From CAIXPS01 sp034430115 (GTDB lineage Bacteria > Chloroflexota > Anaerolineae > J036 > Brachytrichaceae): 64,000 bases of DNA. Positions 1-9,469 of the stretch are shown one piece after another; the stretch's first letter is position 1; each line of letters opens with the position of its first letter. Under the pieces are notes generated by a model that was given only the letters and a program-made list of their open reading frames with translations, did not search any database and was not told the DNA's origin. The DNA lies in assembly GCA_034430115.1 (NCBI GenBank), contig DAOUFG010000093.1, positions 1-64,000 of the forward strand, in the 5' to 3' direction. The position numbers were made by a program, and so were the translations under genes.

Positions 1-95
1 CATAAACCTTTCAACCTCCGATGACCGCCGATGCGCGCGGATAGGATGCCAGCGTGCATCTGCGTGCATGCTCACTTCCCTTCGCGTTCGTCGCA

Positions 96-929
96 TCAAT
101 CAGCGTCGTGTGGCTGCGCCAGCCGGGCCTGTCGCGCACGCACCTGCCTCAACACCTTGCGCTGGTTTTCATTCAACTGCGCGCAGCCGCTGCTCAGTTC
201 GTCCAGGCCGGTCTCGAGCAAGTCCAACAACCCGGCCAACGACGCTTGCGCAGAGCTTAAGTCGTAGCGCGGCAACGTACTGCCCAGGCGAGCTTGCAGT
301 GCCGGTTCCGCATGTGCCTGGAAGGCCTGGTAGGTGCGCACATAGCCATGCGTGGACGCAAACAGCGCCATCAGCAGATCGCGCATAAGGTGTAGCAACT
401 CGACCGCGCTCCATATCCCTCCGCGCTGCAGCGCCACGTCCGCGCCAACGGCATACCGAACGCACCGGTCGAGCAGTTGCGCGAGTTGCCGGCGATCATC
501 CACCCGCCGGTTTGCTTCCCCGGCGGCCTGTATGGCGGTTCGGTCCACGGTTCCGCTAAGCACCAACAAACTATCGACGATATTGGGGTTGGTGGTGCAC
601 AGAGGATGATAGCGAATCGAAAATTCCAATAGCGACTCCAGGACGACGTCGGCGGACTCATCACCATCGAACACGATCAGCAGGGCCCGCTCACCTATCA
701 CGCTGAAGGAGGCGCACAGCGCGGCCAATTCCTGGCGGATGTCGATGCGCACCTCATCGGCAACGACGACATCCAGGTCCAGGTCGGAGTAAGCGTCCCA
801 GTTGCCGCGCCCCAGTGAGCCGAACACTGCGACGGCCATGACGCGCGGATCATGCGCGTAAAAAGAGACGATTGCGCCTAACAGCGCCTGCTGTTGCGCG
901 GTGCCGGGATAGTCTATTGGTATGCTCAT
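96..929 (-). CDS. MNT-type nucleotidyltransferase domain protein
   Basis: The 277-residue product has the nucleotidyltransferase signature near its N-terminus: GSLGRG at residues 37-42, then SDLDLDV at 48-54, which supplies the metal-binding aspartates of the polymerase-beta-like fold. The remaining helical part (about 130-270) resembles the C-terminal half of aminoglycoside adenylyltransferase-like proteins. It would transfer a nucleotide to a small molecule or protein, but the substrate is not evident. There is no HEPN partner gene beside it, so a two-gene MNT/HEPN toxin system is not supported. It stands alone; the 95 bases to its left hold no gene. The start is an ATG followed by a plausible soluble N-terminus. 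Confidence 0.75.
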   Translation of the reverse strand: MSIPIDYPGTAQQQALLGAIVSFYAHDPRVMAVAVFGSLGRGNWDAYSDLDLDVVVADEVRIDIRQELAALCASFSVIGERALLIVFDGDESADVVLESLLEFSIRYHPLCTTNPNIVDSLLVLSGTVDRTAIQAAGEANRRVDDRRQLAQLLDRCVRYAVGADVALQRGGIWSAVELLHLMRDLLMALFASTHGYVRTYQAFQAHAEPALQARLGSTLPRYDLSSAQASLAGLLDLLETGLDELSSGCAQLNENQRKVLRQVRARQARLAQPHDAD

Positions 930-1167
930 TTCACCCTCGCTTGATGTGCTGGTATGTGAAGTCCTTCTTGATCCGGTGGGCGGAGATCAACCTCATGATC
1001 GCCACCACAATATAACGCAGAGCGTGCGAATGGAATTCGCACGCTAGGAGAACCAAGTGCGCCTGCGTGCACTGGATAGCAGCCATACGAATCTTTGTAT
1101 CCTTAGTTGCTTCGTTTCTTTGTGTGAGGCCCGTCAATATGGAGGCCTCGGTGTTACACTGGGTGGG

Positions 1168-1836
1168 TTGAAAACGGATAACACGAAACTTACTTCGCTG
1201 ATCGACCGCTTCGGCCTGCCCATCGTAGCCGCCTTGCTGTTGGCAGGTCATTTTGCGCCGTGGGCCGCGCACAAGACGGCCGCGCTCACGCTCAGCGCAC
1301 ATGAACTGGCCGTCTTCACGCATTTCACCCCCGGCGCCGGTATTTTCCTGAACCAGTGGTTTAACCTGCCCATCTGGGCGGTGGCTTTGCTGGGGGCGGT
1401 GTTGGCCGGGGTGATTGGGTGGTGGCTGAACCGCGCCATTGCTGGGCTGGTATGCGTCGGGTTGGCCTCATTGGGCTTGCCCGGTTACCCCGAATTGCTC
1501 ACCGCATATAAAGTCCCCGATTATCAATTGCAGTTTTATGTCAGCGTGGTGATGATGGCGGCGGTGGCGCTGCTCACGCTGCTGCAGGTGGGGCGCAGGC
1601 CGCTCGTCCGCGCCTGGGCTGCTGCCACGCTCCCGCTAGTCGGCCTCGTGCCGTTGACCGGCTACCTGATGGTAAAGCCCGCCATCGAGACGCTCTATAA
1701 CGATTCGCTGGGGGTTGGTCTGGGCTGGTGGCTCACGCTGCTGGGGGTGTTGCTGGCGTTGGGGATGCTCGTTATTATGCTCTTGAACCAGCGTACAGGC
1801 GCTGTGCCGGCCACCTCTCCTCGCCAGAATGCCTGA
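1168..1836 (+). CDS. Multi-pass membrane protein, unknown function
   Basis: I do not recognise a family. The product of about 222 residues has five or six hydrophobic segments, including two alanine/leucine-rich helices in the middle and a Leu/Gly-rich pair at the C-terminus, and almost no conserved polar motif. The open frame extends back to 1057, but that extension is Cys/Ser-rich and unlike a membrane protein leader. I therefore prefer the TTG at 1168, just before the first charged stretch (KTDNTK), as the start; this is a guess. It is followed about 100 bases later by a lipoprotein gene in the same direction. Confidence 0.55.
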   Translation: MKTDNTKLTSLIDRFGLPIVAALLLAGHFAPWAAHKTAALTLSAHELAVFTHFTPGAGIFLNQWFNLPIWAVALLGAVLAGVIGWWLNRAIAGLVCVGLASLGLPGYPELLTAYKVPDYQLQFYVSVVMMAAVALLTLLQVGRRPLVRAWAAATLPLVGLVPLTGYLMVKPAIETLYNDSLGVGLGWWLTLLGVLLALGMLVIMLLNQRTGAVPATSPRQNA

Positions 1837-1937
1837 TTGGCGATTCGTCTCATGTCACATGCTAGAATCCGTCTATATTTTGTTATCTCATCAGGCCAGC
1901 AGTGCGTGGCCTGCAACCTCGTCTATAGGAGGGAACC

Positions 1938-3137
1938 ATGAACCAATGTCGCACGAAGATGAAAGCAGTGCGCGCATTTAGCCTGGCCATTGTCCTGCTG
2001 GTCGTGAGCGCATGTAACTCTGCTTCTGCTACGGCGCTATCGGCGACGATCGATTCGCCGACAGCTACCACCGCGATCCAAGTAGGCACGTCGGTCAACA
2101 TCACCGGCAAAGCTTCTGGGAGCGGGATGAAGTCCGTGGATGTGTGGGTGGATGGCGCGAAGCTCGCCACCGTAGACACGCCGGCGTCGGACGGCAGTTT
2201 TGCCGTAACGGTGCCCTGGGTGACCGATAAGGCCGGGGCGCACGTGATCCAGTTGAAGGGCATGAACGATAATGGCGAAGTGCTGATCGCCAGCGAGGCC
2301 ATATTTGTGACGGTGACGGCTCCCGAGCCGACAGCCACCGCCACCCAGCCGCCTGCGACACCTACCGTCGCCCCGACGGCGGCCCCCGTGGCCACGACGA
2401 CGCAGCCAACTGCAACAGCGACCACCTCCGGCGCTACCGTCTCGGTAAAGTCCGGCAATGACTTCGTCAACGTGCGCAAGGGGCCGAATACCGGTTACGA
2501 CAAATTAGGCACGCTGGATATGGGCCAGAGCGCCCCGGTGCGCGGCAAGAACGCCGATGGCACCTGGTGGCAGATCACGTTTGCCGCCGCAGCCGATGGC
2601 GTGGGTTGGGTGCTGGGTGAACTGGTGGACGTCAATGGTGATACGACCAATATCCCCGTTGCTACCGCGCCCGAATTGCCTACCTCCGAACCGCAGCCAA
2701 CCGCGCCGGTGGCGACCGTCGCCGTCGTGCCGCTCGCTACGGCGACCTCGTCCATGCCGGCCTCGGCGCTGCTGCCCTATAGCCAGAACATGCGCTTCAC
2801 GCCGCGCGACGATATTGGCGATGTGCCGCTAGGCTATGACGGCTCCAAATCGACCACGTTGGTGTGGGAAGTGAACGGTGCTAAGAGCCTGGAATTGCAG
2901 ATTACGGCGGTTGCGGGCAGTGGCATCTTCGAGAATTGCCCAACCGGGGATTTGTCCAGCGTCTCGCCCAATGACGCGGTGGGCAAGCGCATCCCGCTCT
3001 CGGTGCCCAGCGGCAGCTACCAGTTTACTATCACCGGCAAGGGCTATTACATCGCAACCATCTATGTGGTGAAGTCCGACGGCAGCACCACGTATATCCC
3101 CCGTAACATCATCGTAGACTGCTATAAGACGCAGTAG
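1938..3137 (+). CDS. Secreted lipoprotein with Ig-like and SH3 domains
   Basis: The N-terminus is a lipoprotein signal peptide: a short basic stretch, a hydrophobic core, then the lipobox VSAC with Cys 26. After it comes a bacterial Ig-like segment (about 35-125), a Thr/Pro/Ala-rich linker (about 128-165), and an SH3b domain (about 170-235) with the typical NVRKGPNTGYDKLG start and GWVLGELV end. A second Thr/Pro linker leads to a beta-rich C-terminal domain of about 115 residues that I cannot name. The protein should sit on the outer face of the membrane and bind cell wall. A strong AGGAGGG lies upstream of the ATG and a TATATT -10-like box lies at 1874-1879. Confidence 0.8.
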   Translation: MNQCRTKMKAVRAFSLAIVLLVVSACNSASATALSATIDSPTATTAIQVGTSVNITGKASGSGMKSVDVWVDGAKLATVDTPASDGSFAVTVPWVTDKAGAHVIQLKGMNDNGEVLIASEAIFVTVTAPEPTATATQPPATPTVAPTAAPVATTTQPTATATTSGATVSVKSGNDFVNVRKGPNTGYDKLGTLDMGQSAPVRGKNADGTWWQITFAAAADGVGWVLGELVDVNGDTTNIPVATAPELPTSEPQPTAPVATVAVVPLATATSSMPASALLPYSQNMRFTPRDDIGDVPLGYDGSKSTTLVWEVNGAKSLELQITAVAGSGIFENCPTGDLSSVSPNDAVGKRIPLSVPSGSYQFTITGKGYYIATIYVVKSDGSTTYIPRNIIVDCYKTQ

Positions 3138-3163
3138 TCTTTCGTCTGAGAACGTTAGCGTTA

Positions 3164-3195
3164 GACCTCACAGGTTTTTAGAAACCTGTGAGGTC
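3164..3195. terminator. Bidirectional intrinsic terminator
   Basis: Perfect 14-bp inverted repeat (arms 3164-3177 and 3182-3195, loop TTAG) followed by TTTTA on the plus strand and by an A/T-rich run on the minus strand. It separates two convergent genes. The last codons and TAA stop of the minus-strand M81 peptidase gene lie inside the hairpin, so it is part coding sequence and part terminator. Confidence 0.85.
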
Positions 3196-4674
3196 TTTTA
3201 TTTCATCCAACGGATAAATCGGCCGGGGCAGTTTGCGATAGGCAAAGCGTTGCAAATCTGCCGTGCACAGGCCGGGCGTATCCACTTCGTAGATTTCTGC
3301 GGCGATTGGCCCATACGCGCCACGAAATGCCACCGCCGACTTTGCCACGATGATGCGTTGCGTTTCCGGGATGATGCCCTGGCTGCGCAGTTGGGCCAGG
3401 TCGCCGGGCGGCGTTTTGCGCTCGTTGAGCAGCAGGCGTATACCGTTGCACCTCACCACCGCGCAGGGCCCCATGTTCACCGTGCGCCCATAAAGCTGCG
3501 CAAAGTGATCTGTGCCCTCGACGGCGTAATGCCCGTCGGTCAGGCGCTCCACTGTCCCTCGTACCCAAACCGGCTTGCCGTGCAAATGATCGGCCCTAGC
3601 GCCCACGTGCATCTCCACCCAGCCGCCTTCGCCCGCCTGGACCGCCCGCGCCACCGCTTGCGGATCGGTCAGGATTATCACGGCATCCTGCGCGCCGGCG
3701 TCTAATAGCGCTTGCAGCAGGACGGTGCCGTCGCCGGGTGTGCCACCGCCGATGTTATCGCCCACGTCGGCCAGGATCACCGGCCCGCGCGGGGCAGCCA
3801 TAGCCCGCTGCACCGCTTCTTGCACGCCAATGCCCTTATAGCCGCCCGCGGCGCGATGTGCCCAGGCGATGTGGGCCAGCTCACGCGCGTAAGCCTGGGC
3901 CAGGGCTGCGTCGTCGCGCGTGGTCACGATGGCGCTCACGCCACTGTAGGGCGTGTCGGCATAGGCGAAGCCGCCCATGATGCTGACGTTCACCACGCCG
4001 GGCTCACGCTCCATCTGCTGGGCGCGCAGGTGCATCGGGCGTAGGGGCGGTTGCTCGGTCCAGGTGGTGAGCGCGCTCAGCAGCAGTGGTGGGCGGGCGA
4101 TGGCACACGTCGTGCGCAACCCGGTTTCCAATATCCGGCGCAGGATGTCCGCGGCTTCCAAGCCGCGCTCGTAAGTATCCAGGTGCGGGTTCTGGTCGAA
4201 GGCGACCAACGCGTTGGCCTGCGCCACCATCTGCGGGCTGACGTTGCCGTGCATATCCAGCGTGCTGACGAGTGGGCAACGCGGCCCAACCAGGCTGCGC
4301 ACGCGCGTGAGGATGTCGCCTTCGCAATCGTCCTGTTGCGCGCTGACCATCGCGCCGTGCAATGTCAGGAGCACGCCGTCCACGGGGAGTGCGGCTTGCA
4401 GGCGCGCCAGCAAGTTCGTCACCAGTGCGTCGTAGGCCTCCGCCGTCACCGTGCCGGAGGGGGTGGCGGCGGCATAGAGCAGGGGCACCGGCTGGTAACC
4501 GGCGCGCGCCAACCCTTCCAGCGCGCCGCCTACGGCATTGGCGGCTCCCTGCATATGGCGGAGCAGCGCATCGCCCTCGTGCAGGCTCTGCTGCGCAAAG
4601 GCAGCCAGGTCGGTCGGTTCCGGCGCGAAGGTATGCGTCTCATGAATGATCCCGCCGATTGCAATGCGCTTCAT
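3178..4674 (-). CDS. mlrC: M81 family metallopeptidase (MlrC-like)
   Basis: The product of about 498 residues is full length for the MlrC family, which includes the last enzyme of microcystin breakdown, though most members act on unknown small peptides or amides. Family marks include the N-terminal GGIIHETHTF (metal-binding His and Glu), LDMHGNVS in the middle, and GDNIGGGTPGDGT at the start of the C-terminal domain. I chose the ATG at 4674 because GAGGT sits four bases upstream and the protein then begins MKRIAIGG as in relatives; an upstream start at 4689 is possible. No signal peptide is seen. It ends inside a terminator hairpin. Confidence 0.85.
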   Translation of the reverse strand: MKRIAIGGIIHETHTFAPEPTDLAAFAQQSLHEGDALLRHMQGAANAVGGALEGLARAGYQPVPLLYAAATPSGTVTAEAYDALVTNLLARLQAALPVDGVLLTLHGAMVSAQQDDCEGDILTRVRSLVGPRCPLVSTLDMHGNVSPQMVAQANALVAFDQNPHLDTYERGLEAADILRRILETGLRTTCAIARPPLLLSALTTWTEQPPLRPMHLRAQQMEREPGVVNVSIMGGFAYADTPYSGVSAIVTTRDDAALAQAYARELAHIAWAHRAAGGYKGIGVQEAVQRAMAAPRGPVILADVGDNIGGGTPGDGTVLLQALLDAGAQDAVIILTDPQAVARAVQAGEGGWVEMHVGARADHLHGKPVWVRGTVERLTDGHYAVEGTDHFAQLYGRTVNMGPCAVVRCNGIRLLLNERKTPPGDLAQLRSQGIIPETQRIIVAKSAVAFRGAYGPIAAEIYEVDTPGLCTADLQRFAYRKLPRPIYPLDEIKDLTGF

Positions 4675-4781
4675 GCAGACCTCATTCACTGGCGAATGAT
4701 GAATAACTAACGACCAGGGACGACGATGGTCCGGCTTGCGTCAAACGTTCATCATCAATCCCCTGGCCCGGTTCAGCGTTC

Positions 4782-5549
4782 CTACGCGATCACGACGCCG
4801 CCATCCACCGGCAGCGCGTGGCCGTTGATGAATGCGGAAGCATCGGAGCACAACCACACGACCGCCGCCGCGACATCTTCCGGCGTGCAGAGGCGCCCGT
4901 TGGGCTGGCGCTCGGCCATTTGGGATTCACGTTGCGGGTTATCGCGCACGTAGGGCTCCGTCAGGGGTGAGGTCGTCCAGCTTGGGCAAACGGCGTTGAC
5001 GCGGATGTTGAGCTTGCCATATTCCAGCGCTGCGCCGCGCGTCAGGCCGACCACCCCGTGCTTGCTGGCGATGTAGGATGGCCCGGTGCGGCTGCCGATC
5101 AAGCCCGCGACCGAAGCGGTGTTCACAATGACCCCGCCGCCCTGCTTCAGCATTTGCTGAAGTTCATACTTCATGCACAGCCAGACGCCCTTCAGGTTGA
5201 TGCTGATCATCTTGTCCCAGGTCTCTTCGTCCAGCTCTGCGGTGGGGATGAAACCGCCCGCCATGATGCCGGCGTTATTGAAGGCGCAATCCAGCCGCCC
5301 GTAGGCTTCGACGGCGCTGTTGACCATCGCGGCGACTTCGGCGGACTTCGACACATCCACCTTGACGAAGCAGGCTTGTTTGCTTCCCTCGGCCGCCTTG
5401 ATCAGGCTGCACGTCTCTTCGCCGCCGCGCGGGCTGACGTCGGCGACTACGATTTTGGCGCCTTCGCGCGCCAGTGCCAGTGCCGACGCCCGGCCGATTC
5501 CCGATCCACCACCTGTCACGACGATCACTTTATTGTTTAAGGTATTCAT
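4782..5549 (-). CDS. SDR family oxidoreductase
   Basis: A classic 255-residue short-chain dehydrogenase. It has the NAD(P)-binding TGGGSGIGRA (12-21), an NNAG motif after the third strand, and a catalytic Ser-Tyr-Lys set in NTASVAG and YIASK. The C-terminal PVDGGVVIA is typical of the FabG/glucose-1-dehydrogenase group. The acidic residue at the end of the second strand (VVADVS) favours NAD over NADP. The substrate cannot be told from sequence; sugar or hydroxy-acid oxidation would fit the catabolic neighbours. It lies about 110 bases from the M81 peptidase gene in the same direction, possibly in the same transcript. Confidence 0.85.
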   Translation of the reverse strand: MNTLNNKVIVVTGGGSGIGRASALALAREGAKIVVADVSPRGGEETCSLIKAAEGSKQACFVKVDVSKSAEVAAMVNSAVEAYGRLDCAFNNAGIMAGGFIPTAELDEETWDKMISINLKGVWLCMKYELQQMLKQGGGVIVNTASVAGLIGSRTGPSYIASKHGVVGLTRGAALEYGKLNIRVNAVCPSWTTSPLTEPYVRDNPQRESQMAERQPNGRLCTPEDVAAAVVWLCSDASAFINGHALPVDGGVVIA

Positions 5550-5635
5550 ATATGACCTTTATTCTGATAGTGGGCTCTACAAGAAGAATTGTATATGTCC
5601 TGGCGTTTCACGGGTGACATGCGTATTGTCTGTCG

Positions 5636-6934
5636 CTAGCCAATCTCCCCATGCAGCATGTCCAGCAGCCGGCCCAATACGCGCTCGCCATCCATGCGCA
5701 GGCCGCTATGTTCGTATTCGTTGGTGACCCACGTCTTCATCCCGCGAATCTGGCGGGCCGTCTCAACGGAGTAGGTACACTCCACGTACATGTCGTCGAA
5801 GTAGATCGCCGCCGCGCAGGGCACCGTGTTTGCCGCCAGCGTGGTCAGGTCATATAGGCGCGGCCAGGCATCGTCGGCGGCCAGGATGTCTGCCGCTTCC
5901 TTCAATGGGCGCAGATAGGCATAGTCGTCGAACATCCAGGGATACACCATCTCGCCGGTGAAATAGACCGGGCGGTCGGGCGAGATCTCGAACGCGGCGA
6001 AGCCGGCACGCACGCGCTCGGCCGACCAGTTTGAGGCTTCCTGCTGGCAATATTCGGCTTCGTGCAGCAGCGCGTAGATGGGGTTCGTCTCGAAGGAGTG
6101 TGAGTGCTCCACCTTGCTCAAGAAGGTGTAGCTCAGTTCCGGCTCGTTCGCGCCGGGCACGAAGGCTTCTTCCAGGAGATAGTGCACTTCTTCGAAGCCG
6201 GTGCCCGACCCGAAGGCACCACCGAGTTGTTGGAAGCGCCGGGGCGTCAGCCGCCCGCCGCCGGGCAAGGTCACCTCGTGCTGCGCCAGGTGGGCGGCGA
6301 TGCATTGTGCCAGCGCCACGTCGTCGGGGTAACGCTCGTAGAAGCGGCGGTTGCGGTCCGCCACGCGCTGGTAGGTGGCTTTGTAAATGTCGTCTACCGG
6401 CCGGTTGAGCGGCGGCAGCCCGCCCGTCAAAATCGCACCGTCCAGGTGAGAAGGCGCAGCCGAGAGGTAGTGCGTGACGCAGAACCCGCCGAAACTCTGA
6501 CCCTGGGCTGTCCAGCGGCCCTCTTCGCCCAGCATCTCGCGGCGGATGAACTCGGCGTCGGCCACGATTGCGTCGGCCCGGAAGTGTTTGAGATAATCGG
6601 CCTGGGCCTGCGGCGAAGCGAAGTGCGCCAGGGTCTGGAAGGTGAGCGGTGTGCTGCGCCCGGTGCCGCGCTCGTCGAGCAAGAGCACGCGGTAATCTTG
6701 CAGCGCGCGGCGCAGCCAGCCGCTATTGCTGATGGGGCGCATAGACGGGAACCCCGGGCCGCCCTGGAAGAACACCAGCCAGGGCAGCTCGGCCCGTTCT
6801 TTGTTGCTGGCGGTGACTGCGCGGGCAAAGACGGTGATATGTTCTGCTGTGGGCTTGTGATGATCCAATGGCACCTGAAACTCCAGGTCCGTCAAGATCA
6901 GACCCGGGATGCGATGTGTGGCTAAAGTTTTCAT
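5636..6934 (-). CDS. Alpha/beta hydrolase, proline iminopeptidase type
   Basis: The 432-residue product belongs to the S33 peptidase group. It shows the oxyanion-hole segment FFQGGPGFPS (54-63), DERGTGRST, and the nucleophile elbow GQSFGG with Ser 147. The acid is probably one of the Asp pair in IYFDDMYV and the base the His in YEHSGLR near the C-terminus. Length and layout match prolyl aminopeptidases that remove N-terminal proline from peptides. It is cytoplasmic, as no signal peptide is seen. The next gene, a nucleoside hydrolase, is divergent, leaving about 65 bases for both promoters. Confidence 0.85.
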   Translation of the reverse strand: MKTLATHRIPGLILTDLEFQVPLDHHKPTAEHITVFARAVTASNKERAELPWLVFFQGGPGFPSMRPISNSGWLRRALQDYRVLLLDERGTGRSTPLTFQTLAHFASPQAQADYLKHFRADAIVADAEFIRREMLGEEGRWTAQGQSFGGFCVTHYLSAAPSHLDGAILTGGLPPLNRPVDDIYKATYQRVADRNRRFYERYPDDVALAQCIAAHLAQHEVTLPGGGRLTPRRFQQLGGAFGSGTGFEEVHYLLEEAFVPGANEPELSYTFLSKVEHSHSFETNPIYALLHEAEYCQQEASNWSAERVRAGFAAFEISPDRPVYFTGEMVYPWMFDDYAYLRPLKEAADILAADDAWPRLYDLTTLAANTVPCAAAIYFDDMYVECTYSVETARQIRGMKTWVTNEYEHSGLRMDGERVLGRLLDMLHGEIG

Positions 6935-6999
6935 GATTTCTCCATTCGCATTGTATGACCGGATGGCCCTCTATGGGGCTCTAAAAGAGGAGGGAAGGG

Positions 7000-7941
7000 A
7001 TGCTCAAACTGCATCTTGATACGGACCTGGGTGGCGATATCGACGACCTGTGCGCCCTGGCGATGGCGCTGAACTGGCCGGAGGTGGCACTGGTTGGCGT
7101 CACCTCCAACTCCGATGACCGGGGCCGGCGGGCGGGTTATGCGCGCTACGCGTTGGATTTGGCCGGGCGGAGCGACGTGCCGGTGGCTGCCGGTGCGGAT
7201 GCGGCGCAGGGCTACTATCGCGTTTGGCCGGGCTTGCCCGATGAATCGCTCTACTGGCCCGAGCCGGTGCCGCCCCTGCCGACCCCGCTCGATGATGCGC
7301 TCGTGTTGCTTGAACGCAACATCGAACAGGGGGCGCTCATCGTCGCCATCGGCGCGTTCACGAACCTGGCGCTGCTGGAAAAGCGCCGCCCCGGCATTTT
7401 GCGCCGTGCAAACCTCACCTTGATGGGCGGCTACGTGTTTCCGCCGCGCGAGGGTTACCCGGCCTGGGGCAACGATTTCGATTGGAACGTCCAGGTTGAC
7501 GTGGCTTCGGCCTATGAGGTGATCCGTCATTCCAACCCCACGCTGGTGCCGCTCACCGTCACCATCGAGACGGCGCTGCGGCGGGCCTATCTGCCGGCGT
7601 TGCAGTCGGCCGGGCCGCTGGCGCAATTGATTGCCCGGCAGACCGGCCCCTTTGACCAAGAGAACCATTTCGAAGCACAGATTGGCCAAACCTGCCCTGC
7701 GTTGCCGGCCGACATCATCAACTTTTTGCACGACCCGCTGGCTTGCGCGATTGCCCTGGGCTGGCGTGAGGGGGTGGAGATGCGTGAGCTGCCCCTGGCG
7801 CTGGAAATTAGGGATAGCTGGCTGCACGAGCGCGTGGACCCGGCCGGCCAACCCACCCGCGTGGTGACGCGCATCGACGGGGCGAGGTTTAGCGAATTCT
7901 GGTTAAATAGGGTCATTGATCAGCGCGCCGGCCACCTGTGA
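7000..7941 (+). CDS. Nucleoside hydrolase (inosine-uridine type)
   Basis: The N-terminal cluster DTDLGGDIDDLCAL is the calcium-binding Asp motif of the IunH family (usual form DTDPGxDDA, here with one extra residue). A further family mark is the NDFDWNVQVD segment around the middle, which corresponds to the ribose-binding Asn stretch. The enzyme would split the N-glycosidic bond of ribonucleosides for base salvage. The 313-residue length is normal. The ATG at 7000 follows GGGAAGG. The gene is followed closely by an unrelated DUF2726 gene. Confidence 0.85.
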   Translation: MLKLHLDTDLGGDIDDLCALAMALNWPEVALVGVTSNSDDRGRRAGYARYALDLAGRSDVPVAAGADAAQGYYRVWPGLPDESLYWPEPVPPLPTPLDDALVLLERNIEQGALIVAIGAFTNLALLEKRRPGILRRANLTLMGGYVFPPREGYPAWGNDFDWNVQVDVASAYEVIRHSNPTLVPLTVTIETALRRAYLPALQSAGPLAQLIARQTGPFDQENHFEAQIGQTCPALPADIINFLHDPLACAIALGWREGVEMRELPLALEIRDSWLHERVDPAGQPTRVVTRIDGARFSEFWLNRVIDQRAGHL

Positions 7942-7969
7942 GCATGCCGGTACCGCATGGGGGGATCCA

Positions 7970-8725
7970 ATGCAATCGCACGACAAATTTTCGTTTCTAC
8001 GCAGCATCTTACGCACGTTGGGGTTATCTGCGGAAGCAGTGGACGACATTGTTGGGCGGATTTCTGACTGGCTCTCAGAAATAGAAAAGCCGCCCGAAGT
8101 CGTTCGCTATCCCTATTTCATCCGCGATGATTTCCTTTCCGCCGCCGAGTTAAGTTTTTACCTGGTGTTGAAGTTGACGGTAGGTGAGAAGGCGCTCATC
8201 TGCCCCAAAGTGGCCTTGGGTGATCTCTTTTGGGTCAAATCCAGTGAGCCAAGCGAATATCGCTCACTGACCAATAAGATTGACCGCAAGCATGTTGACT
8301 TTTTGCTATGTGACCCGAAGACGGTTCGCCCGTTAGCTGGCATCGAACTGGACGACAAGAGCCATCACCGCGAGGCCCGCCAACAGCGCGATGAGTTCGT
8401 CGGCAACGTGTTTGCTGCCGCGAAGCTTCCGCTCATTCGTGTGCCAGTGAAGCATGCCTATGCAGTGTCGGAACTGGTTGCACTGTTGCGGCCCTATATG
8501 GGGTTGCCGGCAGAGGGTTCCGCGCCGGTGTCGGAAGTCACGCCTGCAGCGGAAAGCGTAGCCGCTCCACGTTGCCCAAAGTGTGGCAGTGAGATGGTGT
8601 TGCGCACAGCCAAAAACGGCATAAACCAGGGGAACAAGTTCTGGGGCTGTTCGAACTTCCCGCGCTGCCGGGGCATCCTGGCGTATGAAGATGGTGCAAA
8701 ATCGCCGGTATCGAACGGGAGTTGA
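7970..8725 (+). CDS. DUF2726 protein with C-terminal zinc ribbon
   Basis: The middle part (about 35-155) fits DUF2726, a restriction-endonuclease-like domain: it has a conserved Asp in VDFLLCDPKT, then a Glu in GIELDDKSH, then a basic segment. The C-terminus (about 200-235) is a topoisomerase-type four-Cys zinc ribbon, CPKCGSEM then CSNFPRC. Such proteins are thought to act on DNA, but no substrate is known. I start at the ATG at 7970 because GGGGGA lies just upstream; the frame is open further back. The acidic residues support nuclease chemistry, though this is inference. Confidence 0.75.
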   Translation: MQSHDKFSFLRSILRTLGLSAEAVDDIVGRISDWLSEIEKPPEVVRYPYFIRDDFLSAAELSFYLVLKLTVGEKALICPKVALGDLFWVKSSEPSEYRSLTNKIDRKHVDFLLCDPKTVRPLAGIELDDKSHHREARQQRDEFVGNVFAAAKLPLIRVPVKHAYAVSELVALLRPYMGLPAEGSAPVSEVTPAAESVAAPRCPKCGSEMVLRTAKNGINQGNKFWGCSNFPRCRGILAYEDGAKSPVSNGS

Positions 8726-8829
8726 TGATAGGCGTACAGCAAGCCGGGAGTGTGCCTATCACAGGAAGTCGTGAATGAATCTCTGCACAAATGCTTGATG
8801 TTCATGTGGGGCCGGCGGAGCAGGTCATC

Positions 8830-9402
8830 ATGAGTATGGTCCTATTACTAGTCACGCTCAGTGACGCGAACATAGCCCGAATCCTTGAGAACCCGCCTTT
8901 GGTGTGGCGTGTTTTCCAGCTAGATGATCCCGAGCCTTATCTAAGGGCGCTGGGCGAATCTTCACGGTGGTGGGCAAAACGAGAGCCCGTTCCGAATATG
9001 GAGATGCAAATTGGTGAGGGTGAACGTCTGGATCTTGATAAAGCATGGCACGGTATTCACTATTTGCTGAATAAAACGGCTGAGGAAAGCGAGGATCCTT
9101 CAAGCTTCCTGATCTCGGGTGGCCAGCAGGTGGGAAATATTAATGTAGGTTACGGGCCCGCGCGTGCATATCTGGCTGAAGAGGTTCGAGCAATCGATAC
9201 AGCGTTGTCTGCTGCCGATGGTGATGTACTGCGATCGAACTTTGATTTGGCAGAGATGATTCGGCAAAAAGTGTATCCATTGATGAACGATTCTGATCGT
9301 GATGAGACGCTGGAATATCTCATGTCCTACGCTGAGGTGCTGCGCGTTACGGTTCGGAGGGCAACGGAGTATCGCCTTGGTATGGTGCTGGCGATTACGT
9401 AA
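8830..9402 (+). CDS. DUF1877 family protein (YfbM-like)
   Basis: The 190-residue product has the pattern of DUF1877: an N-terminal strand followed by LDKAWHGIHYLL, then GPARAYLAEEVRAI and a C-terminal helical segment ending in VTVRRATEYRLGMVLAI. Members are small cytoplasmic proteins of unknown role in many bacteria. The ATG at 8830 is preceded by GGAG and gives the normal N-terminus MSMVLLLVTLSD; the frame is open back to 8791. Base composition here is slightly less GC-rich than in neighbours. Confidence 0.75.
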   Translation: MSMVLLLVTLSDANIARILENPPLVWRVFQLDDPEPYLRALGESSRWWAKREPVPNMEMQIGEGERLDLDKAWHGIHYLLNKTAEESEDPSSFLISGGQQVGNINVGYGPARAYLAEEVRAIDTALSAADGDVLRSNFDLAEMIRQKVYPLMNDSDRDETLEYLMSYAEVLRVTVRRATEYRLGMVLAIT

Positions 9403-9469
9403 GATATGTAAGATACATGCCTGCACAGGGCCGCGTTTCCAGGCTGGTGCAAGTGAACAACAAAACAGC

